Below are positions 15,822-22,859 of a stretch of DNA of 31,550 nt, piece after piece (positions within the stretch are counted from its first letter, which is position 1; each line of letters begins with the position of its first letter). The DNA comes from Bacteroidales bacterium. GTDB taxonomy: Bacteria; Bacteroidota; Bacteroidia; Bacteroidales; P3. The DNA lies in the NCBI GenBank assembly GCA_900771365.1, contig CAAGNU010000044.1, forward strand, positions 1-31,550, given 5' to 3'. The notes beneath the pieces are model-generated. The model saw only the letters and a list, made by a program, of their open reading frames with translations, searched no databases and was not told the DNA's origin. The position numbers were made by a program, and so were the translations under genes.

Positions 15822-15852
15822 AGCAGCCCAGAGCTTTCCGCTCCGGGCTGTT
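15822..15852 (+). terminator. Terminator after the small lipoprotein gene
   Basis: A stem with one mismatch, AGCAGCCCAGAGC / GCTCCGGGCTGTT (15822-15834 and 15840-15852, loop TTTCC), then TCCTATT. Confidence 0.75.
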
Positions 15853-15995
15853 CCTATTATCATCTAATTTGTTTTGAGTTGTTTCTTAGCTCATTTTGTG
15901 ATTTATTCTCTCGTTTTCGGGAGTCAAAATAGTCCCTCAACAAACATTTTCTTGAATTTTTAGAGGTCGCCAATGGATAATTGGAGGTTGAAAAG

Positions 15996-16050
15996 AAAAT
16001 TGAGAATTGACAATCACTGGCAGCCGCCCTAATTATCAATTCTCAATTTT
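15996..16050. repeat. Dispersed self-complementary element, copy A
   Basis: A perfect 15-bp inverted repeat AAAATTGAGAATTGA / TCAATTCTCAATTTT (15996-16010 and 16036-16050) around the core CACTGGCAGCCGCCC. It lies just beyond the formiminotransferase-cyclodeaminase stop and may serve as that gene's 3' hairpin. Confidence 0.8.
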
Positions 16051-16064
16051 CAACTAATTAATTA

Positions 16065-17762
16065 TTAGAGGCCGATCTTCTCGTTGACAATCTTGATGAT
16101 TTCGGCTTCCTCCTTGATGGCGCGGGCTTCGAGGTCGGCAGCCTTGGCGAGGATGTCGTTCTTGAAGGCTTCGTCCTTCAGGGAGCTGGCGTTGATCTTC
16201 ACGTTGAGGTGAGCACCCATGACGGCGCTGCGGGCTGCGAGAGCGCCCACGCCTCCGTCGGTCACACTGGCGGGGTTGCCCCATTCCACCATGGCGCGGC
16301 AGACCTCGAAGGCTTCGAAGCTCTTCTGCATGGTGTGGAAAGGAACCTCGGTGGCGAACTTGGTAGCCTCCTGGATGGCGGCGGTGCGAGCGGCCTTGTC
16401 CTCGTCGGTCTTCTTGGGCAGACCGAAGGCATTCATAATTTTGTTGAAGGCGTTGGTGTCTTCATCAACGAGGTGCAGCAGTTCGGTCTTCAGAGCCTGA
16501 CCCTTCACGGCCACATCGCTGAATTTCTCCCACTCATCATCGTAGGCAGCCTTGCCGCCGGTGAGGTTGGCGACCATGGTGCCGAGCGAAGCGGCGAGGG
16601 CACCCATGTAGGCACTCACGCTGCCGCCGCCAGGAGCGGGGCTCTCGCTGGCGGTCTCGTCACAGAAGCCTGTGCAGGTGAGATCGACGAGCTTCTTCTG
16701 GCTCTTGTCCTCGATAAGAAATTCGATAACCTTCTCCTTGGGATCGAAAGGCTTGAGGTCGTCGAGACCCATGCTCTTGATGGCCACCTTCATAATCTCG
16801 TCCTCGCTGACACCGAGACTGCGCTGCTGTTTGGCAAGATAATATTTACCGGCATCGATGAGGACGCTCTTGGGGATGAGGCCGACGATTTCGCAGCCAG
16901 TAACACGGAGACCGCGGTTAGCGGCGCAGCGGCACACCTCGTCGAAGCACAGGTGCACGGGAGCCACCTTGATGGAAGTGATGTTCATCGAGACCTGAGC
17001 GATGCCGTAGTCCTCGATATACCAGCCGATAGCCTTGGTGCCTTTCAGCGTGCCGGGAATCATGATGGGCTTGCCGTTCTCGTCTTTGATAATCTTGCCG
17101 CTGGGCTTGCCGCCTTCGCGCTGGGGACGGCCTTTCTCGCGGACGTCGAAGGCGATGGCGTTGGCACGGCGGGTGCTGGTGCTGTTGAGGTTGTAGTTGA
17201 TAGCCACGAGGAAGTCGCGTGCGCCGACCTGGGTTGCGCCAGTCTGAGCCACATGGTCGTTCCACTCATTGGGGCCGAAATCGGGTTTCCACTGCTCGGT
17301 GCCGAGGCGGGTGTTCAGGTTCTCATATTCGCCCGTGCGGCAATAGGCGAGGTTGCGACGCTCGGGGATGTAGGCTGCGCTCTCGTAGCAGTAGATGGGG
17401 ATGTTGAGCTCTTCGCCCAGACGTTTGCCCAGTTTGTGAGCATACTCCACCACCTCGTCCATAGTGATGTTGCTGACGGGGATGAGGGGGCAGACATCGG
17501 TAGCGCCCTGACGGGGATGAGCGCCATGGTGGTTGCGCATGTCGATGAGTTCGGCAGCCTTCTGCACCACGCGGAAAGCGGCTTCGCAAGCCTGCTCGGG
17601 CTCGCCCACGAAAGTGATGACAGTACGGTTGGTCGTTGCGCCGGGATCGACGTCAAGCAGTTTCACACCTTCAACCTTCTCAATCTCGGCAGTCACCTGA
17701 TTGATGATATTCATGTCGCGGCCTTCGCTAATATTGGGCACGCATTCGATAAGTTGTTTCAT
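16065..17762 (-). CDS. Fused glutamate formimidoyltransferase / formimidoyl-THF cyclodeaminase
   Basis: Two steps of histidine breakdown through folate: the formimino group of formiminoglutamate is moved to tetrahydrofolate, then cyclised to methenyl-THF with release of ammonia. Residues 1 to about 345 are the transferase: ECVPNISEGRD, DVDPGATTNRTVITFVG and MRNHHGAHPRQGATDVCPLIP with the general base H82, as in pig FTCD. From about 355 to 565 is the helical cyclodeaminase, with PAPGGGSVSAYMGALAASLG at 375-394 and NPASVTDGGVGALAA near the end. 565 residues is close to the vertebrate FTCD length (about 541). No other hut gene is adjacent. It has its own promoter at 17839-17868. Confidence 0.95.
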   Translation of the reverse strand: MKQLIECVPNISEGRDMNIINQVTAEIEKVEGVKLLDVDPGATTNRTVITFVGEPEQACEAAFRVVQKAAELIDMRNHHGAHPRQGATDVCPLIPVSNITMDEVVEYAHKLGKRLGEELNIPIYCYESAAYIPERRNLAYCRTGEYENLNTRLGTEQWKPDFGPNEWNDHVAQTGATQVGARDFLVAINYNLNSTSTRRANAIAFDVREKGRPQREGGKPSGKIIKDENGKPIMIPGTLKGTKAIGWYIEDYGIAQVSMNITSIKVAPVHLCFDEVCRCAANRGLRVTGCEIVGLIPKSVLIDAGKYYLAKQQRSLGVSEDEIMKVAIKSMGLDDLKPFDPKEKVIEFLIEDKSQKKLVDLTCTGFCDETASESPAPGGGSVSAYMGALAASLGTMVANLTGGKAAYDDEWEKFSDVAVKGQALKTELLHLVDEDTNAFNKIMNAFGLPKKTDEDKAARTAAIQEATKFATEVPFHTMQKSFEAFEVCRAMVEWGNPASVTDGGVGALAARSAVMGAHLNVKINASSLKDEAFKNDILAKAADLEARAIKEEAEIIKIVNEKIGL

Positions 17763-17838
17763 AATATATAATGTATTAATATTTATATACGTTTATTATA
17801 CAGACCATTGCAGTTTTGCCTGCTCGAAATCTGTTCTG

Positions 17839-17868
17839 CAAAGATACGAAAACTTTTTGAATTAGAAA
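17839..17868 (-). promoter_or_regulatory. Promoter of the formiminotransferase-cyclodeaminase gene
   Basis: On the minus strand, -7 TATCTTTG (17839-17846) and a weaker -33 TTTC (17865-17868). Confidence 0.7.
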
Positions 17869-17966
17869 TCGTTATTTTCAAAATAGCCCCTATTTTAACC
17901 TAAACCGCCATCTCTGACAATAAAAGAACGCCATCTGCGTTATCCTCAAAAAAAGGAATCCACAAC

Positions 17967-18467
17967 ATGAAAAAGCACAACATCATCCTCGCCCTGACGT
18001 TCCTCTTCGGAGCCGTCCTCCTCGCCTCATGCGGAAAAGAGGAGCCCGTCGCCCCACAGACGGATGACACCCTCACCCCTGCCCTGCCCGACTACTCCGA
18101 GCTGATACTCGGCAGCTGGGATGCCGTCCTCGACAAATGCTACGAGTCTTATATCGAAGGCGACTATGACGAGACCACCTACGTCAGCGAATGGGCCAAC
18201 CAGCTCACCCTCACCTTCTCCGACCAAGGCGCCCTCACCTACTCCGCCGACAGGGGCGGCTACAGCGACACCTGGGACGACCGCTACACCATCCACGGCG
18301 ACACCCTCGTCTGGGACGTCAAGCCCTACCAGATTCTCACCCTCGACAGCCACAACCTCATCATCCAATACAAGCACAGCGAACAGCGCACCACCTCAGG
18401 CGGCACCACCTTCACCACCACCGTCGTCAAACGCTACGAGCTCACACGATACGAGAAGATCCAGTGA
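17967..18467 (+). CDS. Small lipoprotein, possibly lipocalin-like
   Basis: 166 residues: MKK start, hydrophobic segment, lipobox LLASC with lipidated C22, then an acidic, proline-rich linker. From LILGSWDAVLDKCYESY on, the sequence alternates in short strands (LTLTFSDQGALTYSA, RYTIHGDTLVWDV, ILTLDSHNLIIQYKH, TVVKRYELTRYEKI). The GSW start and the strand pattern resemble lipocalin-like Bacteroidota lipoproteins, so ligand binding at a membrane is plausible but unproven. It stands alone, with a hairpin 10 bases after the stop. Confidence 0.75.
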   Translation: MKKHNIILALTFLFGAVLLASCGKEEPVAPQTDDTLTPALPDYSELILGSWDAVLDKCYESYIEGDYDETTYVSEWANQLTLTFSDQGALTYSADRGGYSDTWDDRYTIHGDTLVWDVKPYQILTLDSHNLIIQYKHSEQRTTSGGTTFTTTVVKRYELTRYEKIQ

Positions 18468-18476
18468 ATCTTCGAG

Positions 18477-18517
18477 CATTTTGCCCAAGACTTCCTCAGT
18501 CTTGGAATGGCAAAATG
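18477..18517 (+). terminator. Hairpin after the lipoprotein gene
   Basis: Outer stem CATTTTGCC / GGCAAAATG (18477-18485 and 18509-18517) and inner stem CAAGACT / AGTCTTG with a GAAT bulge. TTCCTTAT follows. A terminator or a structured 3' end. Confidence 0.7.
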
Positions 18518-18696
18518 TTCCTTATAAACAATCCCCAAGCCGTCTCTTGCAAAAGTGGCGGCCAATTTCTTTCCCGACCCTGCGAATTTACCAGCCTCAC
18601 GCAAACAACCATGACAGCCTCGCAAATAATCACTGAAATTGTTGTGCCGTAATTCCGATATAAATCTTTTCAATATTCATGCAAATTAGCAATACA

Positions 18697-18737
18697 ATAT
18701 CAAACAGTGGCAGATTAGAAATTCGTCACAACGGAGA
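18697..18737. repeat. 41-base diverged direct repeat, copy 1
   Basis: Begins ATATCAAACAGTGG. It matches 18954-18994 at 30 of 41 positions without gaps, and all 11 differences are transitions. The stretch 18518-19033 between the lipoprotein gene and the defence operon is AT-rich and holds no gene that I can support. Confidence 0.65.
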
Positions 18738-18770
18738 ATAAAATTTTAACATTTTTCTGTCCTTGTTGCA

Positions 18771-18808
18771 TTTGTTACTTGAACTTAAGTTTGTTACTTG
18801 AACTTAAG
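18771..18808. repeat. Perfect 19-bp tandem duplication
   Basis: TTTGTTACTTGAACTTAAG occurs twice in direct contact (18771-18789 and 18790-18808). The junction creates the palindrome AACTTAAGTT. Confidence 0.9.
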
Positions 18809-18953
18809 CTCACACCCTAGAGAAATGTTAAAAAGTAGGATAGATTATATCTCGGCTATCAGTCACAGTAGATGATAAGCTAGCCCTAAAAGCACCTTAA
18901 AAACATCCTCAACAATGTTGTGTTAGATTAATAAGTATAGGATAAACTTTCAC

Positions 18954-18994
18954 ATATCAAGCAATGGCGGACTAGAAATCCACCACAATAGGAA
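18954..18994. repeat. 41-base diverged direct repeat, copy 2
   Basis: Partner of 18697-18737, beginning ATATCAAGCAATGG. It lies 40 bases from the stop of the last gene of the defence operon. Confidence 0.65.
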
Positions 18995-19033
18995 TATATT
19001 GCGTAACGATGAAGCATCAATACATAGCACCTC

Positions 19034-20614
19034 CTATATCAAATGTGTCACTTTTATCTTCTTCCACTTTTTGCCAATATCCAACAGATATGCTTCATGA
19101 TTTTTGATTATCAGTTCGCCTTTTTGTAATTGGGATATTTCTGATTTAATTTCGGTAAATTCCCTTCCACTCACGCCAAACAGATCCTTTACCACTTGGT
19201 CATTGATGGTTTGCTGCTTCATAATCAGCGGATATTGAGCGTTTGCATAAAAATCGAAATACTTACTTTTGAAGCTCTCCATGTTTTGTGTTGCCAAAAT
19301 TATGCTCAACCCTTTATTTCGTCCTACTGCAATCAAATTTCGCAAAGGTCGGTTATCAAAATCCAACATATAATGAGCCTCATCAATGATTGTAAAATGG
19401 CGGATCTGAACGTATTCATCATTCGTTGCCTGCTTTTCAAGTTGCTCATATATGTTATTCAATTTGGATATCAAGAAATAAACAATAGCCTTGGCGATAG
19501 GTCCGTCCTTCGGGAAAGCATCCATCTTCACAATAAAGCAGTCGTTCACCAAATCTCGCTTGTCTTCTTGTTCGAACAATTTACTTCGCACCAATTGTTT
19601 CAAAACAGAAGAAATACTATCATCCTTTTCGACATTACCCATTAACCTTTGATATTCGGTAAGCATAATGTCAAAACTAATCGGACGACCTTGTGTGCGT
19701 TTATATCCATTTACAATCGCTTCGCTTAGTCGATTGCTCATATTGGCACTTATGCTGGCTCTATCTAACGAGCACAACGCGTTTGCCATCTCTGTTGAAT
19801 AGAGATTAATTTCTTGAATGGGTCTATTCAAGAAATCCTTGAACGGAGTAAATGGCAGAGGTTTTTCAACTGGATCCAATATACAACTCCTGTCTGTCTC
19901 AAACAAGTTTAGCCAACTTGTATTGGCCGGGTCCGAAAATTCACCCTTATAATCGAATAGTAAGAAATTGACCGGATAAGGGCTATCTACAGACCTACGA
20001 CGGAACTCATTAATCAGCACTGCCAACAAATTTGTTTTACCACTACCTGTCGCACCTGCTATAATTATTTGAGCATTAGTTATCTGACGGCCGTTGATGT
20101 TCAATGTGGCTTCCATGTCATCTCCATAATCTCCCACCAATAGTTCTAATGCAGGAATACCCATTGTTGAATAACCTTTGTTCTGCGACATAAAGAAATA
20201 ACTATCCAGATGATTCTCATCCATAAGATAATCTCTTCCGTTCAGTATCTCGTATGCTATAATACGAGATACCAAGGCATTTTCCTCCCAATCGACATTG
20301 CAATCTTGATATCTCAGTTTCAACATAGGCGAATAATAGCTACTCAAATTATTCATTGAGAAGAAACTTGGTACAATTCGCACACTTGTTTTCGACAATT
20401 GGATATTCTGAACCTTCCCCATATCGCGTTTCCCTGGGATACTTAGACCAACGAGAAAGCATATTCTCATTACCTTGTTGTTGGTAAGGGTGACACGCTT
20501 CTCGCCACCAACAATCTCAGAAAGGTTCATCTTTCTCTCGATGCGCTCCTTTATGGGATGCAATTCATCAAAAATACCTTCTGCTTGTCTTATATTTGCA
20601 AATGAAATTTCCAT
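19034..20614 (-). CDS. HerA/FtsK-like ATPase with a possible DndE-like N-terminus
   Basis: 526 residues, last gene of the defence operon. The ATPase core carries Walker A GATGSGKT (187-194), FLLFDYKGEF (218-226), Walker B with DEAH (FTIIDEAH, 411-414), the sensor ATQN (441-444) and the RNKG region near 432. This is the HerA/VirB4/FtsK order, so a hexameric DNA-pumping motor is likely. Residues 1 to about 120 are not part of the motor. Their pattern (FDELHPIKERIERKMNLSEIV...NKVMRICFLVGLSI) resembles DndE-type proteins, which I propose as an inference only. The gene begins 4 bases after the DndD-like stop, so the two are translationally coupled. HerA-like motors also occur in Dnd-dependent restriction (DptH) and other defence loci. 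Confidence 0.85.
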   Translation of the reverse strand: MEISFANIRQAEGIFDELHPIKERIERKMNLSEIVGGEKRVTLTNNKVMRICFLVGLSIPGKRDMGKVQNIQLSKTSVRIVPSFFSMNNLSSYYSPMLKLRYQDCNVDWEENALVSRIIAYEILNGRDYLMDENHLDSYFFMSQNKGYSTMGIPALELLVGDYGDDMEATLNINGRQITNAQIIIAGATGSGKTNLLAVLINEFRRRSVDSPYPVNFLLFDYKGEFSDPANTSWLNLFETDRSCILDPVEKPLPFTPFKDFLNRPIQEINLYSTEMANALCSLDRASISANMSNRLSEAIVNGYKRTQGRPISFDIMLTEYQRLMGNVEKDDSISSVLKQLVRSKLFEQEDKRDLVNDCFIVKMDAFPKDGPIAKAIVYFLISKLNNIYEQLEKQATNDEYVQIRHFTIIDEAHYMLDFDNRPLRNLIAVGRNKGLSIILATQNMESFKSKYFDFYANAQYPLIMKQQTINDQVVKDLFGVSGREFTEIKSEISQLQKGELIIKNHEAYLLDIGKKWKKIKVTHLI

Positions 20615-20618
20615 ACTT

Positions 20619-22619
20619 CTAATTGTTTAACTCTATTCCGAAATAACCTTCTTCTACCGTTGTGCATTGTGCTTCCACATCTCGACACAGTGTATATGAA
20701 CGAGCCACAAATGGTTCAAGATGCTTATAATCACTATCCTTCCTTATTTCCGAAGTAGTGCATAACAAGATTGTCTGTTCTGCCAACTGAGGGAAATACT
20801 CCTCCATCAGTGCATCACGGCTTGCTTCGTCCAATACGCCCATCACAGTATCAATCATCACAGGTGGATTGTAGTCACCCAAGTTACGCAATACCTTCAG
20901 TAGCACTTGGATGAAAATCTGTTTTGATGCCGCATTTAGTTGGTTCAGCGAAATCTCATTACCATGCTTGTGGAATAATTTGATGTTGAAATTTTCCAAA
21001 GAATCGCTCAGTTCCACTCTGTCAATATTGTCCTTATAGGAGATTAACAATTTGTTCAGTTGGTCCTTCATCTCTGTTTCAATCAAACTCTTCTTTCTTT
21101 TGAGCAACGCACTGCTCACCTCGTCGAAGAAAGCCTTCATCTTCACAAGTGTGTCATACTTTACATCTGGCTCTTGCTGAATTTGGATATCATATTTGTG
21201 GATCTTGTTTTCCAGTGTCTTCTTGTCTGATTTCAGTTGTTCCTCCTTATCTTTCAGCTCTTTCAATTTCTTCTCATGATCTTCGTACTCGCGTACCAAG
21301 TCCTCATTACCTCCTATCTGAGCCTGTTCCAATGTGCTCTTTTGAGCCTTCAATGTCGAAAGATTGCCAATTTGCAATTCCAGATCTTGGCGCATTCTAT
21401 CTATCATCGGGAATTTATTCATGCCATTCACCATCATGAGTTGGCGTAACGAATTTACTTCGTTCTCATCCAAAAAAGCAAATGAATCTTTCCCTTCTAT
21501 AGCATGCTGCAACGATAACAAGTATTGTATCAATGCTTCTTCATCCAATGTAGGAACACAAAGCGACCTATCTTTCAGATAGTTCACCACCTTTACTGTT
21601 ATATCGCGGATTGTGTCCTCTCCATAATTGTTTTCCTGATTCTTTCGTAATGCATCTTTTTGTCTCACTACGTTTTCTATCTCGCTCGCCACATCGCTTG
21701 CCATCTTAGGCAAGAACAGATTAAATTCTATGCCCTCCACAAACTCCTGCAAATCGTTGCTGTACGCTGCTGCACGCCTCTGTATGTCGGCTATCTTGCC
21801 CTTCACCTCCTCTAATGTTCTGCGCTGTGCTTCCGCATCATCTGCTCCTTTCTTGGCATTCTCATAGAGTTCTTTGGTATCTGCCAAATACCTGCATTGC
21901 TGGTCTTGTTCAGATTGGCATAATTCAATCTGATTCTGCAAATTGTCACGCTCTTTGCATAGCCGCTCATATTCAATAGCCTCTTTCTCTGCTTCCAAGC
22001 GTTGTTGGCCCCATTCCTGCTGTATTCGCTCTGATGCTTTGCTCATTTGGACGTACTTCTTGAAGCCCATCACATTCTCGATATTGTCTTGAATAATCTG
22101 GGCAAATACGTTTTTCTTCAGCAGTTCACTACTCTGCATAGCATCGAAAAGAAAATATTTACTCAGTTCCTGAGGTAGATTGGCCTTAATGATCTTGTTC
22201 ACTTGCTGCTCATTATCCGCACGCTCACGAGCTGGTGTTGCCGTGCCATACACAAACTTGTTGCCGTCCATGTTCAGCATCACGCTTTCTACAGGCTGTC
22301 CCTGCGCATTGAGAATATATGTGCGTCGCAACAGATAGGACTTTGTCGCACCCAGTACTTGACCCGTAAAAGTGACCTCTAATATGATTTCGGGCTTCTC
22401 ACGGCCTCTTCCGCCATCGTTCAGCAGCTCGTTAAAATCATCTTTCGTATTCAGTTTCAATCCATACAGTGCGCCACAGATAGCCTCAAATAGAGTGGTC
22501 TTACCGCCACCATTCATGCCGCCTATCAGCACGATGCTGCGCTCATCCTTTACCCCAAGATTCAAATCTAAATCGAGATAGGTTTTATAGTTTTTTACCT
22601 TTACTTTCTCTATTATCAT
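20619..22619 (-). CDS. DndD-like SMC/Rad50-family ATPase
   Basis: 666 residues. N-terminal half-ATPase: VKNYKTYLDLDLNL, then Walker A GGMNGGGKTT (33-42) and YFLFDAMQ, which stands where DndD proteins have FFFDGE. A long coiled-coil middle spans about 200-300 and 425-500 (rich in E, K, Q, R and L). C-terminal half: signature region LNQLNAASKQ (558-567), Walker B PVMIDTVMGVLDEASRD with D590, and TILLCTTSEI. The ABC signature is degenerate: LNAASK in place of LSxGE/LSAGE. It is most like DndD of the DNA phosphorothioation systems, but no dndA or dndC is present, so the partner chemistry must differ. It starts 12 bases after the 73-residue gene. It may act as a DNA-bound sensor or clamp in defence. 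Confidence 0.85.
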   Translation of the reverse strand: MIIEKVKVKNYKTYLDLDLNLGVKDERSIVLIGGMNGGGKTTLFEAICGALYGLKLNTKDDFNELLNDGGRGREKPEIILEVTFTGQVLGATKSYLLRRTYILNAQGQPVESVMLNMDGNKFVYGTATPARERADNEQQVNKIIKANLPQELSKYFLFDAMQSSELLKKNVFAQIIQDNIENVMGFKKYVQMSKASERIQQEWGQQRLEAEKEAIEYERLCKERDNLQNQIELCQSEQDQQCRYLADTKELYENAKKGADDAEAQRRTLEEVKGKIADIQRRAAAYSNDLQEFVEGIEFNLFLPKMASDVASEIENVVRQKDALRKNQENNYGEDTIRDITVKVVNYLKDRSLCVPTLDEEALIQYLLSLQHAIEGKDSFAFLDENEVNSLRQLMMVNGMNKFPMIDRMRQDLELQIGNLSTLKAQKSTLEQAQIGGNEDLVREYEDHEKKLKELKDKEEQLKSDKKTLENKIHKYDIQIQQEPDVKYDTLVKMKAFFDEVSSALLKRKKSLIETEMKDQLNKLLISYKDNIDRVELSDSLENFNIKLFHKHGNEISLNQLNAASKQIFIQVLLKVLRNLGDYNPPVMIDTVMGVLDEASRDALMEEYFPQLAEQTILLCTTSEIRKDSDYKHLEPFVARSYTLCRDVEAQCTTVEEGYFGIELNN

Positions 22620-22631
22620 AGGGCAATAATT

Positions 22632-22853
22632 TTAGTTTTGGTTGATTTTTTGTATAGCATCTCTTATGACTTTTTCAGTATCTGCATCTGTCATCTCAAT
22701 GGCATCCACTTTCCGAGCATGATACTGTCTCAGCACTTCTTCTTTCATCCATTCGGCATCAATCTCATAGTTCTCGCAGATTAGTTCGATTGTGTCCAAA
22801 TCTTCTTTGCGTATGCCATAATGCACAAAACTATTGTCTAATTCTCGTTTCAT
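22632..22853 (-). CDS. 73-residue charged helical protein within the defence operon
   Basis: Not recognised by a domain. It is rich in D, E, K and R, with a predicted helical pattern (KEDLDTIELICENYEIDAEWMKEEVLRQYHARK), no cysteine pair and no signal peptide. It sits 6 bases after the Res stop and 12 before the DndD-like start, so it is an integral gene of the operon. I recall the label DNA modification system-associated small protein in genome annotations for proteins in such loci, but cannot check the match. The size suggests an adaptor between the restriction and ATPase modules or an inhibitor of the nuclease; both are guesses. Confidence 0.75.
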   Translation of the reverse strand: MKRELDNSFVHYGIRKEDLDTIELICENYEIDAEWMKEEVLRQYHARKVDAIEMTDADTEKVIRDAIQKINQN

Positions 22854-22859
22854 ATATCA

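Noticed and set aside
20619..22619. A complete Dnd phosphorothioation locus
   Set aside because: There is no cysteine desulfurase (DndA) and no PAPS-reductase-like DndC among the neighbours. Only the ATPase resembles Dnd.
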